Shown here one piece after another: positions 26,435 to 34,901 of a stretch of 64,000 nucleotides of DNA (positions are counted from its first letter, which is position 1; the number at the start of each line of letters is the position of its first letter). The stretch spans positions 496,001 to 560,000 of the forward strand of contig OZ220717.1 in NCBI GenBank assembly GCA_965116625.1. Reading direction: 5' to 3'. Below the pieces are notes generated by a model that ran no database searches, was not told where the DNA came from, and saw only the letters and a list, made by a program, of their open reading frames with translations. A program made the translations under genes and the position numbers. The DNA comes from VXNE01 sp965116625. Lineage in GTDB: Bacteria; Pseudomonadota; Gammaproteobacteria; Pseudomonadales; Azotimanducaceae.

Positions 26435-27649
26435 TTAGGAATCCAGGAGACTCGCCGAGTCCTGCATTTCGCTCGCTCGCACTTCTTCGAGTTCCGGCAA
26501 TTCGGCCCGGTCCGCCCTCGTCGGCGACTTCCGTGCCAGTTCGGATTTCCGCGCCAGGTCGCGCTTGTGCCGCAACTGGTTCGCATACTGCATCAACACG
26601 AACTTGCGATGCTCCCTGGGGCAGCCGTCGAGCGTCTTGTCGAAGGCCTTCCTTACCCGGGGATCCAGTTCTGCGCAGCCGTCCAGGGCGAGCACCTGCG
26701 TCGGATAGGTTTTCAGGCCCCCGACGATCATCCGGTCGATGTGGTCGGCCAGGTCCTCCGCCTGCTCGAATGCGCCCTCTACCCGCGCGCCGAAGGACAC
26801 ATGCACCCGCCCCTTGAAGCCAAAGATGCCCTTGGCCATGCTGCGGATATCCTCCCCTTCGTTCTTGTCGTACTTGCCGTCGCGATCCATGAAGTAGAGT
26901 TCCTTGGCCTTGTCGCCGGCGCAGGGATCGAGTTCGTAGGAGATCGATACCGGCACGAGCGCAACCCGGCGAAGCCACTCGTCGAACGAGCGGAACTCTT
27001 CCCGGTAGGCCAGCAGGAACATCTTGAACAGCGCCGGATTGGACTGATCGACACCATCCTTGGCGCGTCCCTCACGCTGCGCGATCCAGACGGACTCCTC
27101 CGCCTCGAGGGCGGACCGAATGTAGCAGGAGGTCTTCATCAGGGCGGCGAACTGGGCCTTCGCGCCGGTCTCGGCCCGTGCGATCGAAAAGCTCTTGTTC
27201 AGCCGCATCAGGTCCATCGCCGTGCCGTTGGTAAAGAGATTGTCACCGACCCCGATCTGGGTGGTCTTCCGGCCCGACTGCCACAGGGCGTAGTTCATGA
27301 AGCCGGAATCAAGGGCGATATCGCGATGGTTGGAAACGAACAGGTGCGGCTGGTTCGGGTCGAGGGCATCCATCCCCCCCCAGGTGAAACCCGAGGTCGT
27401 CCGGCGGATCAGCTTTTCGAAATACGCGGTCAGCGCCAGTTGCAGCGAGTCCACCGAGTCGAGTTCACGTACCTGCCGGGTCAGGCCCATCTTGGTCGCT
27501 GCCATCGTCAGGCCGGGGGCCAACCGGTAGCACCACGGCGCGGCGAAACCCGCAATTCCCCGAAGCGCGTTTGGGTCCTCGACGAGACGGCTCAGTACCG
27601 CCGGTACTTCGTCGTCGCGATAGGGACGGATGTCGTCAAAAGCATCCAC
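26435..27649 (-). CDS. 1-acyl-glycerol-3-phosphate acyltransferase-like protein
   Basis: Acyltransferase-family protein of about 404 residues. The block S-N-H-R-D-I-A-L-D-S-G near 117-125 is the acyltransferase motif, but His and Asp are separated by five residues and not the four of classic H-X4-D. Downstream, S-I-A-R-A-E and V-W-I-A-Q-R-E-G-R-A-K-D-G near 205 match motifs II and III of phospholipid acyltransferases. No transmembrane helix is obvious. GTG 27649 is chosen because the preceding gene ends at 27699 and homology starts at D-A-F-D-D-I-R-P-Y. It is probably involved in phospholipid or lipid A-type acyl transfer, inferred from family. Confidence 0.72.
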   Translation of the reverse strand: MDAFDDIRPYRDDEVPAVLSRLVEDPNALRGIAGFAAPWCYRLAPGLTMAATKMGLTRQVRELDSVDSLQLALTAYFEKLIRRTTSGFTWGGMDALDPNQPHLFVSNHRDIALDSGFMNYALWQSGRKTTQIGVGDNLFTNGTAMDLMRLNKSFSIARAETGAKAQFAALMKTSCYIRSALEAEESVWIAQREGRAKDGVDQSNPALFKMFLLAYREEFRSFDEWLRRVALVPVSISYELDPCAGDKAKELYFMDRDGKYDKNEGEDIRSMAKGIFGFKGRVHVSFGARVEGAFEQAEDLADHIDRMIVGGLKTYPTQVLALDGCAELDPRVRKAFDKTLDGCPREHRKFVLMQYANQLRHKRDLARKSELARKSPTRADRAELPELEEVRASEMQDSASLLDS

Positions 27650-27698
27650 AGATCCCAAAGTTAACCCATAATGACAAGAGTTCCTACGGTTTCCGCTG

Positions 27699-28745
27699 CT
27701 ACGGAGACAGGTCGACGATACCCATACGATTACCCGCGAACGTACCCAGGTAGTAGATGCCGTCACGCTGCAACGCAACGGTTGCGCCACCCATCGGGGC
27801 GCCTTCGTGCGCGATGATCACCTGTTCTGACAGGTCCTCGGGATCCAGGCCCACGATCTCGAAGGGCATGCCGCAGGCACCTTCGGGCACCGACATGCAG
27901 GCCAGCATCTCTCCGATCGAACCCGTGTGCGAGGCGACGAGCAGGCGCCCGTCCTCCGACCAGTAGCTGTTATCCAGGGGCTTCATGCTTCGCTCCGCCA
28001 CGACCTCACCCGTTGCGACATCGACCTTGCGCGCGCCGGTGAACGTGTTGAGATAGGCGAACCTCTCGTCGTCAGATTTCTCTATCCCGTTCGGAAACGC
28101 CGCATCGCTTCCCGGCAGTTTGCTGAAACCAGCGGCTTGCGACCAGGCGTATGCCCATCCGGTGTCGAATCCGAATTGCGCCCGAAGAAAGGCCCAGGTG
28201 TCGCTGCCCTGATCGAACATGCGCGTCACCCAGAAACCGCCGTCCCGCATCACGACGACATCGTTGAGAAGCCCTCCTTCGGGAGCTTCGGCGCAGCCAC
28301 GCCAGGTCAAAGCGCCATCCGCGTGGGCTTCAAACAGTTCCACGGACTCCCGACCCCCGTGGTTGACCACCGCAAGCTGGTGCCGGCCGTCCGAACGGGT
28401 CTCGAGGTCGATGCCGTGCGGCGAAAACGTCTCGGGCAAAGCGCAAGCCGGGTCGCCCCATTCCGGCTCCAACCGAACCGATGGCTCCGGGAATAGCGCC
28501 GTCAGGATCCCCTTCGGCGGCTCGTACAGCACCAAGCTGCCCGGACTGCCTTCCATGTCCCCGAACTGGCTGACAATGATGCGCCCGTCCGGGGAAAGGG
28601 CCATGTCCTCCGGGTTCTGAAACCGGCAGTCGACCTCGATGCCGAAGCCGCTCTCGCAACCGAGGATGGGTGTCAGGTCGTCGCTCCCGCAGCCTGCCAG
28701 CAGCAGGACCGCCGCGATGCTAACGGCCTGTCGGACTTGCCGCAT
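27699..28745 (-). CDS. Lipoprotein with SMP-30/NHL-like beta-propeller
   Basis: Exported lipoprotein of 348 residues (lipobox L-L-L-A-G-C near residue 17). The body looks like a six-bladed propeller of the SMP-30/gluconolactonase/arylesterase type: E-D-M-A-L-S-P-D-G-R-I-I-V-S-Q-F-G near 45, F-S-P-H-G-I-D-L-E near 105, F-P-N-G-I-E-K-S-D-D near 215. The A-L-S-P-D-G and P-N-G-I elements are typical of lactonase-like propellers. The ATG at 28745 (or 28754) sits within the 36-bp palindrome described separately. Enzymatic activity is uncertain. Confidence 0.72.
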   Translation of the reverse strand: MRQVRQAVSIAAVLLLAGCGSDDLTPILGCESGFGIEVDCRFQNPEDMALSPDGRIIVSQFGDMEGSPGSLVLYEPPKGILTALFPEPSVRLEPEWGDPACALPETFSPHGIDLETRSDGRHQLAVVNHGGRESVELFEAHADGALTWRGCAEAPEGGLLNDVVVMRDGGFWVTRMFDQGSDTWAFLRAQFGFDTGWAYAWSQAAGFSKLPGSDAAFPNGIEKSDDERFAYLNTFTGARKVDVATGEVVAERSMKPLDNSYWSEDGRLLVASHTGSIGEMLACMSVPEGACGMPFEIVGLDPEDLSEQVIIAHEGAPMGGATVALQRDGIYYLGTFAGNRMGIVDLSP

Positions 28746-28763
28746 TAGCGGCATGTCCGACAG
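28728..28763. promoter_or_regulatory. 36-bp inverted repeat over a start codon
   Basis: Arms CTGTCGGAC-T-TGCCGC and GCGGCA-T-GTCCGACAG flank the loop ATTA: 15 pairs with one T-T mismatch. The minus-strand start codons of the lipoprotein gene (28745, 28754) lie in the loop and right arm, so an mRNA hairpin could mask initiation; alternatively it is an operator or the outer palindrome of repeat copy D, which begins immediately next to it. Confidence 0.6.
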
Positions 28764-28830
28764 GATGGTAGGTGGGCTTGGGCGGGGGTGAAACACGGCG
28801 CCCGCCAGGGCGACGGATTTCATGGCGCTA
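28764..28830 (-). repeat. Dispersed repeat, copy D (left half)
   Basis: On the minus strand it begins with TAGCGCCATGAAATCCGTC, as at 48121, and continues into GTTTCACCCCCGCCCAAGC and CCACCTAC. The second half seen in copies A-C is replaced by the 36-bp palindrome. The TAG stop of the upstream TonB-like gene (28828-28830) lies on its edge. Confidence 0.7.
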
Positions 28831-29211
28831 GTACTCCGCATAGTCATCTTCCGAGAGTCTGAATCGTAGAGTGCTCACGAGTCCCGGCGTTTCGACGGGT
28901 CTACCGCGCACCGTCGCGGCACGGAAACGCCACTGGACGATGGAAGCAAGCGCGGCTTCCTCGAAAACGCCTTCGGGTTCCGCCTCCACGACCTCGGCGT
29001 TGGCCACCATGCCTTCGGCGGTAACGTCGTAGCGTATGACGACATGGCCTTCGATCCCCTCGGCCTTGGCGGCGGGCGGGTAGACCATGTCCGCGCCTGA
29101 CAGGAACCGCACCGGCGAAGACGACGCGCAAGCCGCCAGAAGCACCGGAAGAAGGCTCGCTACAAGACCTGCCAAAAGGCACTTCGGAAAGCGATGCTGC
29201 CCCTGCGTCAC
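28828..29211 (-). CDS. Small TonB-domain lipoprotein
   Basis: Protein of 127 residues with a lipobox L-L-A-A-C near residue 25, then a TonB C-terminal-type domain: G-H-V-V-I-R-Y-D-V-T-A-E-G-M near 55, A-A-L-A-S-I-V-Q-W-R-F-R-A-A near 90 and V-S-T-L-R-F-R-L at the end. It lacks the transmembrane helix and proline-rich linker of TonB, so it likely acts at a membrane surface in the periplasm. The start is GTG 29211, overlapping the GH20 stop (GTGA), which implies coupling with the hexosaminidase gene. Confidence 0.75.
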   Translation of the reverse strand: MTQGQHRFPKCLLAGLVASLLPVLLAACASSSPVRFLSGADMVYPPAAKAEGIEGHVVIRYDVTAEGMVANAEVVEAEPEGVFEEAALASIVQWRFRAATVRGRPVETPGLVSTLRFRLSEDDYAEY

Positions 29212-31130
29212 GGACACGGCATCCTCCGCGAGAACCGCTCCGCAAGATGCAGTGCGACAGGCAGCACGTACTCCCCGTGAGGTTCGAGGGCCGCATCGGG
29301 GACCCGTGCCTCGCGGCCGCAAAGGTGCGCGTCAAGTTGTTCGGCCAGGGCAAAGAGCGCCTCGGAAACACCGGCCAACTCGTCGACGATAGCGCGCCCC
29401 GAACACCGCACCACGTGTTCGCGCTGACTTCGCCATCCATCGGCAGTTTCCCGCAGACGATCCGCATCGTGGAGATCAGCCACGCGACGGGCGACAGGAC
29501 TCTCCGGGGGAATGAAGTCGACCACGCGGTCGAGCGGCGTATCCGCATCGTAGGGCCGCTCGGCGCCGGTCGCGCCGGGTCTCGAATTCCCCAGCAGGCG
29601 CGCGTACCACTTGACCGGTTCGAGCATTTCCAGCAGCGGCAACAAACCAACGGCGTCCTCCCGGGACAGTCCTGATTGCATCAACCGTTCCCGCAAGTCC
29701 CTGGCTGGATCGAAAACTCCCAGGCGTCCAAGGGTCTCGTGCGTAGCCTCCAACCGGCGATACATGTCACCGGTATTGCGCACATCCGCCCGAGACCAGA
29801 AACGTTCGGCAATCGCGGGCATCCGGCTCCACAGTCTGGTGTCGAGGAGTTCATCGGTTACCAGTTCGGTCCATAGGCATGCCTCTCCTCCCAGTACGCG
29901 CCCCCCACCCATGCCGTCCGTATCGCCGGATTCGAGGTCCCAGGATCGCGAGAGCGCGAGCACGCCATCACGCACATGCGCAAGCCGGGGATCCCCGGTC
30001 AGGTCCGCACCGGCATCGGTGGCAGGGTCGAACGCATGGTGCAGGTCAGCCGGATACAGGAGGTCCAGGTAGTACGGCGCCGAATATACCGTGTCGAAGC
30101 CTCCGCGAAGCGCCCGGCTGCGCGCACCCGCGCCCCGCCAGCTCTGGATGACGACACTGCGGGACAGGTCCGGCTGGATGACTTCGTCCCAGGCGACCGG
30201 CGTCTTGCCGAGACCGTGCAGGATGTCCGCCATCCGCAGGTTGAATGCGGCTTGCATCGCGCGCGCATCCCGGCCGTCCGGCAGCGTGACTTCATCGCCG
30301 CCGAAATGTGCGTGCGAATCGGGAAAGACCTCCGCAAGCTCGCCAAAGAGCGTGGCCACGGCACGCATGGTGTCCCGGTTGTCCGGGTCCAGGCAGCATG
30401 CATGCACGCCGAAACGTCTGCTGACTGCCGATACCGGCTCGCCGAGGCCCCACTCAGGATGTGCGGCCAGCCAGCTCGACGTATGTCCCGGCACGTCCAG
30501 TTCAGGAACCACGCGGATGCCGCGAGCGGATGCATGTCGGACCAGGGCGCGCAGCTCATCCCCAGAGTAGCGATCACGGGGGTCGGCAAGTTCCGGATAG
30601 GCGTTTCCGAGGAACCGAAAGCCCTGGTCGTCGCTCAGGTGCAGGTGCAGGACGTTGAGCTTGTAGAACTCCATCGCGTCCAGCGTCCGCCTCAACGTGC
30701 CGATGGTTATGAAATGCCGCACCGTGTCGATCATCAGGCCGCGCCAGGCGAACCTCGGCGCATCATCGATCTCGCAATGCGGGAAACAGTGTGACTGGCC
30801 GTTGAGGCAGACCAGTTGGGCGAGGGTCGCAAGGGCGCGCAGCACACCCCACTCTGCGGGAGCCTCGATGCAGATGCGCCCCGCGGAGATGACCATTCGA
30901 TAGCGCTCGACGTCTCCGAGCGCCGGATGCTCGGCGGCGGGGCCGGAGACGATATCGAGCCGTATGCGATGCTGCGCTGCCGAGCCTCCCGCTATCGACG
31001 CCAGGCGGCGCTCGAAACGGCTCACCGCGGCCGCCAGACGCGGCGTGTCCGCGCCTTCTGTTTCGAGCCTTCCCACGGGCGTGTGCCCATTGCCCGGATG
31101 CAGTTCTCGAGGCTGGGGCATCAGGTTCAT
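29208..31130 (-). CDS. Beta-N-acetylhexosaminidase (GH20)
   Basis: Glycoside hydrolase family 20 enzyme of 640 residues, removing terminal N-acetylglucosamine or N-acetylgalactosamine. The small N-terminal domain (about 1-120) precedes the TIM barrel, which shows R-G-L-M-I-D-T-V-R-H-F near 130, L-N-V-L-H-L-H-L-S-D-D-Q-G near 158, P-E-L-D-V-P-G-H near 209 and the catalytic pair in H-F-G-G-D279-E280. W-D-E-V and G-G-E-A-C-L-W-T-E follow. No signal peptide is present at the ATG, so it appears cytoplasmic, suited to imported chitooligosaccharides or glycans. It overlaps the upstream amidotransferase gene by 4 bp. Confidence 0.92.
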   Translation of the reverse strand: MNLMPQPRELHPGNGHTPVGRLETEGADTPRLAAAVSRFERRLASIAGGSAAQHRIRLDIVSGPAAEHPALGDVERYRMVISAGRICIEAPAEWGVLRALATLAQLVCLNGQSHCFPHCEIDDAPRFAWRGLMIDTVRHFITIGTLRRTLDAMEFYKLNVLHLHLSDDQGFRFLGNAYPELADPRDRYSGDELRALVRHASARGIRVVPELDVPGHTSSWLAAHPEWGLGEPVSAVSRRFGVHACCLDPDNRDTMRAVATLFGELAEVFPDSHAHFGGDEVTLPDGRDARAMQAAFNLRMADILHGLGKTPVAWDEVIQPDLSRSVVIQSWRGAGARSRALRGGFDTVYSAPYYLDLLYPADLHHAFDPATDAGADLTGDPRLAHVRDGVLALSRSWDLESGDTDGMGGGRVLGGEACLWTELVTDELLDTRLWSRMPAIAERFWSRADVRNTGDMYRRLEATHETLGRLGVFDPARDLRERLMQSGLSREDAVGLLPLLEMLEPVKWYARLLGNSRPGATGAERPYDADTPLDRVVDFIPPESPVARRVADLHDADRLRETADGWRSQREHVVRCSGRAIVDELAGVSEALFALAEQLDAHLCGREARVPDAALEPHGEYVLPVALHLAERFSRRMPCP

Positions 31131-31843
31131 CGGCGAGCCACCCGCTTCAGGTTTTCATAAAGGCTGCTGCAGTCGTCGCCGAAAGCGTCAAGGCGTTCGA
31201 CGACATCGCCGCGCAGCACGGCAAGCGCATCCTCGCCCATGGCGCGCCGAAGCGCCGCTGCATAGACCGGGATCGCGGCCCACTCATCCACCGTGTCGCC
31301 GGTGATCTCGACATGGTATTGCAGCCCGTAGGCGTGGGTGCCGAACCGAAACGCCTGCACCGCGCAACGCGCCGAGCGCGCCAGCACCGATGCCTGCTCG
31401 GGCAACCCGGAGACCTCCGCACCGTGCCATTGCAGCACCGTCAACGGAGAAGCCATGCCGCGAAACAGGGGATCCGCCTCTCCGTCGGGCGTGAGGTCCA
31501 CCGTCATGACGCCGACTTCCGGGGTTTCTGCCATCGCTACGCCGCCTCCCAATGCTGCCGCGAGAAGCTGGTGGCCCAGGCAAATGCCGAGGAAGGGTCG
31601 TTGCATGTCGACGACGAACCGCCTGATCGCCTCCTTCTCGTCAACGAGCCACGGGTGGTCGGACTCCTGCCAGACATCCTGGGGACCTCCCATGACCAGC
31701 ATCAGGTCGTACGGCGCGAGATCCGGGATCGAGTCGCCGCGGTCGAGTTCGATGACATCCCAGGGGAAACCGTCCTCGCGGAACAGGTCCCGGAACATCC
31801 CTGGATGCTCAACCGCGGCGTGCTGGAAAACGACGATTCTCAT
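31127..31843 (-). CDS. Class I glutamine amidotransferase-like protein
   Basis: Stand-alone GATase1 domain of 238 residues. The nucleophile elbow is F-L-G-I-C88-L-G-H-Q-L, the oxyanion segment M-V-M-G-G-P near 50, and the catalytic His is in L-Q-Y-H-V-E near 180. It resembles the GuaA-like type 1 amidotransferases often annotated as GMP synthase-like, which act on diverse amides. ATG 31843 is chosen since family homology (M-R-I-V-V-F-Q-H) begins there. It is the first gene of the overlapping set with GH20 and the TonB-domain lipoprotein. Confidence 0.85.
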   Translation of the reverse strand: MRIVVFQHAAVEHPGMFRDLFREDGFPWDVIELDRGDSIPDLAPYDLMLVMGGPQDVWQESDHPWLVDEKEAIRRFVVDMQRPFLGICLGHQLLAAALGGGVAMAETPEVGVMTVDLTPDGEADPLFRGMASPLTVLQWHGAEVSGLPEQASVLARSARCAVQAFRFGTHAYGLQYHVEITGDTVDEWAAIPVYAAALRRAMGEDALAVLRGDVVERLDAFGDDCSSLYENLKRVARR

Positions 31844-32000
31844 GGCCTCGCCGGCATCGGCGGTTGCCGAAGTCTGCCACAGACCGGAGCGCATGCGTTC
31901 AGCGGTCTCAAGGTGCCTTGAGCCGCTGCGCCAGACCAAGCCTTGTCAAAAGCCGGCGGGGCAGCGACCATCGGCGCATCGACTGACACTGGATACGGGA

Positions 32001-32594
32001 TTGGACATCAAGCAACGCATGCAGGCGGTCATCGCCGCCGAAGCCGAAGCGGTCGGGAGCATTCGCGTCACCGACGACTACGTCACGGCAGTCGAGAGAC
32101 TCAAGGATTGCCGGGGAAAGGTGATCACGACGGGGATTGGCAAGGCCGGCCATATCGCGCGCAAGTTCGCCGCGACGCTCTGTTCCACCGCTACACCCGC
32201 GGTGTTCGTACACCCGGCGGAGGCGGCTCACGGGGATCTCGGGCTCGTCGACAGGAACGACATCATGATCGCCTTCTCCACCAGCGGAAAGTCCACGGAA
32301 GTGCTGGAGATCATGGAGTTTTCGCGCCACCTCGGCGTCGCGGAGATTATCGGCGTGACTTCACACCCCGACTCGGATCTGCGGGGTCTTTCCGATATCG
32401 TGCTCGACATGGGCGTCATCTCCGAGGCATGTCCCCTTGACCTGACGCCAAGCTCTTCCATGGCGGTCATGCTCGCGATCAGCGACGCCATCGCGCTCGC
32501 CCTGATGGAGGCCAAGGGCGTCACGAAGCGGGATTGGGGCATGCGCCATCATGGCGGCTATCTCGGCCGGGCAGCGCGGACGGACAACATGTAG
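32001..32594 (+). CDS. SIS-domain sugar isomerase, KdsD-like without CBS domains
   Basis: Likely arabinose-5-phosphate isomerase, producing the precursor of Kdo for lipopolysaccharide. It has 197 residues. The SIS fold is clear: G-K-V-I-T-T-G-I-G-K-A-G-H-I-A near 40, H-P-A-E-A-A-H-G-D-L-G near 72, A-F-S-T-S-G-K-S-T-E near 93 and S-S-S-M-A-V-M-L-A near 150. E. coli KdsD has two extra C-terminal CBS domains (about 328 residues); here the protein stops after H-H-G-G-Y-L-G, as in known SIS-only isomerases. The start is uncertain (TTG 32001 or ATG 32019). The 157-bp gap to the divergent amidotransferase start is presumably shared promoter space. Confidence 0.82.
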   Translation: MDIKQRMQAVIAAEAEAVGSIRVTDDYVTAVERLKDCRGKVITTGIGKAGHIARKFAATLCSTATPAVFVHPAEAAHGDLGLVDRNDIMIAFSTSGKSTEVLEIMEFSRHLGVAEIIGVTSHPDSDLRGLSDIVLDMGVISEACPLDLTPSSSMAVMLAISDAIALALMEAKGVTKRDWGMRHHGGYLGRAARTDNM

Positions 32595-32602
32595 CCGGCG
32601 CG

Positions 32603-33895
32603 TCAGGGCCCTGGTGACCGGATCAGCGCCTCGTCGACAATCCGCTCGGGATCGACCCAACCCGTCTCGTCCTGCACGTCCCGGCATAGTTCGAGGATCG
32701 CGCCAAGACGAGGCCCCGGCTCGAATCCTCGGGCGACCAGGTGGCGACCCCGGACCACGTCCGCCGGTGCGTTGCGGTCGACGCCGAGTTCTCGCGCACG
32801 CTCCAGGAAACGCTTCACCGCCCGGTCCGGGTCCACGCTCCCCGACAATCGAGCCAGGAGTTCCAGGCTGACGCCCGACGCGGCAAGCTCTCTCGACAGG
32901 CCGCGGTAGTCTCTCGGCGCGACGTCTCCCTCGTCGAAATGCGCTGGCTTCCGTCGGTGCGCCACGAGGGCAGAAACACCCTCGACGACATCGTTGGGTG
33001 CACGCATCCGCGCGAGCAGGGCTTCGACGGCGGCAGGTTCGGCTTCACAAGGGGCATCTTCCTGACGGCGCACGGCATGACACATCGCTCCAAGCATCAG
33101 GACCAGGTCGTCGCGATTGCCCCGCCGCGACTTCGCCGCGCGGTCCACCGCAGCCAGCGTTCGCGGCCATGCTCCGTCATCGCCAGCCTGCGTCAACCCA
33201 TCCAGTTCCGGAAAGAACCGCAACAACGTCGAGTCGCGCAGGAACGCGAGGCCGAGAGACGGACGGCCGCCCTTGAGCAACAGCTTGCGGAACTCCTCGA
33301 ATACCCGCTCCGGGGATACCTCTCCGAGATCCAGGCGACTGCAGAGTTGCACCAATGCCGTGTCCGCGCGCATATCCAGCCGGGCGCTGAACTGGGCCAC
33401 ACGCAGGCCCCGCAGCGGGTCCTCGGGAAAGGTGGCGGGATCGACTGCACGAAGCACCTTGCGCTCCAGATCCCCTCGACCACCGTAAGGATCGAGGATC
33501 TCACCGGTGAGGATGTCGAGACCCATGCTGTTGACGGTGAGATCCCGGCGGCGCGCGGCGGTCCCGAAATCGAGATTCGGGTCGCACTCTATTTCAAACC
33601 CGCGATGACCAGGCGCGACCTTGCTGTCCCGCCGGGGCACCGAGAAGTCGATGTCGAGTTCCCTGAGACGCAGTACGCCGAAGGCCCGTCCCACCGCCAG
33701 CACGCTGCCATGGCGACCCAGCAGGTCCCTCAATGCGTCAATGTCCAACCGGTAGACCTCGATGTCGAGGTCCTTCGACGGCTCGCCGCGCAAGTAGTCC
33801 CGCACGTAGCCGCCGACGATGAGAGCGCGGCCTCCGGCTTCGGCGACTTCCCGGGCGATGTCCTTGACTCGGGCGTCAATCATGCGCCGCATCAT
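32603..33895 (-). CDS. Poly(A) polymerase / CCA-adding enzyme-type nucleotidyltransferase
   Basis: Class II tRNA nucleotidyltransferase family protein of 430 residues. Motif A is V-G-G-Y-V-R-D-Y-L near 27 with the catalytic carboxylates in K-D-L-D-I-E-V-Y near 42; V-G-R-A-F-G-V-L-R, R-R-D-L-T-V-N-S-M-G near 115 and E-D-P-L-R-G-L-R-V-A-Q-F near 158 follow. The C-terminal region is helical without an obvious HD motif. It may repair or add tRNA 3' CCA ends, though the adjacent tRNA-Met already encodes CCA. The exact start among three nearby ATGs (33895, 33892, 33883) is undecided. It lies downstream of tRNA-Met with a hairpin between. Confidence 0.85.
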   Translation of the reverse strand: MMRRMIDARVKDIAREVAEAGGRALIVGGYVRDYLRGEPSKDLDIEVYRLDIDALRDLLGRHGSVLAVGRAFGVLRLRELDIDFSVPRRDSKVAPGHRGFEIECDPNLDFGTAARRRDLTVNSMGLDILTGEILDPYGGRGDLERKVLRAVDPATFPEDPLRGLRVAQFSARLDMRADTALVQLCSRLDLGEVSPERVFEEFRKLLLKGGRPSLGLAFLRDSTLLRFFPELDGLTQAGDDGAWPRTLAAVDRAAKSRRGNRDDLVLMLGAMCHAVRRQEDAPCEAEPAAVEALLARMRAPNDVVEGVSALVAHRRKPAHFDEGDVAPRDYRGLSRELAASGVSLELLARLSGSVDPDRAVKRFLERARELGVDRNAPADVVRGRHLVARGFEPGPRLGAILELCRDVQDETGWVDPERIVDEALIRSPGP

Positions 33896-33916
33896 ACGAG
33901 AGTGGCTGCGAAACGG

Positions 33917-33938
33917 CAGTGGGCCATGCGGCCCACTG
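33917..33938. terminator. Hairpin downstream of tRNA-Met
   Basis: Perfect 9-bp stem CAGTGGGCC / GGCCCACTG with an ATGC loop, 10 bp past the tRNA 3' end. On the minus strand it is followed by CCGTTTCG, a poor U-tract, so intrinsic termination would be weak. Confidence 0.6.
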
Positions 33939-33948
33939 TCTGGGAATG

Positions 33949-34025
33949 TGGTAGCTACGGGCGGACTTGAACCGCCGACCCCGCGATTATGAGTCGCGTG
34001 CTCTTACCAGCTGAGCTACGTAGCC
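33949..34025 (-). tRNA. tRNA-Met (CAT), elongator type
   Basis: On the minus strand the 77-nt segment folds as a full cloverleaf: acceptor GGCTACG paired with CGTAGCT (first pair G-U), D-arm GCTC/GAGC, anticodon stem CGCGA/TCGCG around loop CTCATAA (anticodon CAT), T-arm GGCGG-TTCAAGT-CCGCC and encoded CCA. The sequence closely follows E. coli elongator tRNA-Met (GGCTACGTAGCTCAG start), and lacks the unpaired first base of initiator tRNA. A CAT tRNA-Ile is less likely given the acceptor stem. Confidence 0.96.
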
Positions 34026-34147
34026 ACGGCAGGGGCGCGAATTGTCGGAACAGGACCGGCAATTGTCAAGCGACCAGGCGCAAGGAGAGAGAATAAACTT
34101 CCATTTATCAGCCAGTTATAAAGTTCCGTCGCTACAGCACAGACGGC

Positions 34148-34176
34148 TTGATAATCCGTGCAGATTACCCTATATA
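34148..34176 (+). promoter_or_regulatory. Probable sigma-70 promoter of the Bax-inhibitor-1 gene
   Basis: TTGATA at 34148-34153 and TATATA at 34171-34176 are separated by 17 bp, close to the consensus, in one of the few AT-rich stretches of the window. The start codon is 30 bp downstream with GGAAGAG as ribosome site. Confidence 0.7.
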
Positions 34177-34205
34177 AGTCACAATCAACGTACCGGAAGA
34201 GACAC

Positions 34206-34877
34206 ATGGCTGAGTTCAGAACCCTGACAAGCACCGCGCGGCCTGCCGTTGAAGTCAACCAGGTGCTGCGCAACACCTACCTGCTGCTGGCGTTCACGGT
34301 CGCGTTCGCGTGCATGACCGGCACCATCGCGGCAGCGTTGAACGTGCCGTATTTCGGCGGGACGTTCGGTTTGATTCTCTACCTGGTCGGCTTCCTCGGC
34401 CTGTCGTACCTGGTCAACAAGACGGCCAACAGCGTCTGGGGCCTGTTCTGGACTTTCATGTTCACCGGCTTCATCGGGTTCGTTGCCGGTCCCGTCGTCA
34501 ATTTCTACCTCGCGGTCCATCCGGGGGTGGTTGCCCAGGCGCTCGGCGTCACGGCGGCGACGTTCTTCGGCCTTTCGCTCTACACGATCACGACAAAGCG
34601 GGACTTCTCCTTCCTGCGGTCGTTCATCGTTGTCGGGTTCTTCGCCGTGATTGGTATCATCATCTGCTCGTTCTTCTTCGATCTTTCGGCTTTCGCGGCA
34701 GCGATCTCCGGGGCCATGGTGCTGCTCGCCTGCGCGCTCATGCTCTGGCAGACGAGCGCCATCGTGCTGGGTGGGGAAACGAACTACATCATCGCGACGA
34801 ACAACCTGTTCGTCTCGATCTACATCTTGTTCATGAACCTGCTGCACCTGTTCGGCATCATGGGGGGCGACGAGTAG
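34206..34877 (+). CDS. Bax inhibitor-1 / YccA family membrane protein
   Basis: Integral inner-membrane protein of 223 residues with seven hydrophobic helices, the normal size and topology of the UPF0005/BI-1 family. Family motifs include N-x-V-L-R-N-T-Y-L-L-L near 20, F-G-L-S-L-Y-T-I-T-T-K-R-D-F-S near 125 and Y-I-L-F-M-N-L-L-H-L-F-G near the C-terminus. E. coli YccA modulates the FtsH protease; relatives conduct Ca or H ions. It is a single-gene unit: a good promoter sits upstream and the next gene points the other way. Confidence 0.93.
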   Translation: MAEFRTLTSTARPAVEVNQVLRNTYLLLAFTVAFACMTGTIAAALNVPYFGGTFGLILYLVGFLGLSYLVNKTANSVWGLFWTFMFTGFIGFVAGPVVNFYLAVHPGVVAQALGVTAATFFGLSLYTITTKRDFSFLRSFIVVGFFAVIGIIICSFFFDLSAFAAAISGAMVLLACALMLWQTSAIVLGGETNYIIATNNLFVSIYILFMNLLHLFGIMGGDE

Positions 34878-34901
34878 GCGGCAGCGCCCGCAACGTCACG
34901 C

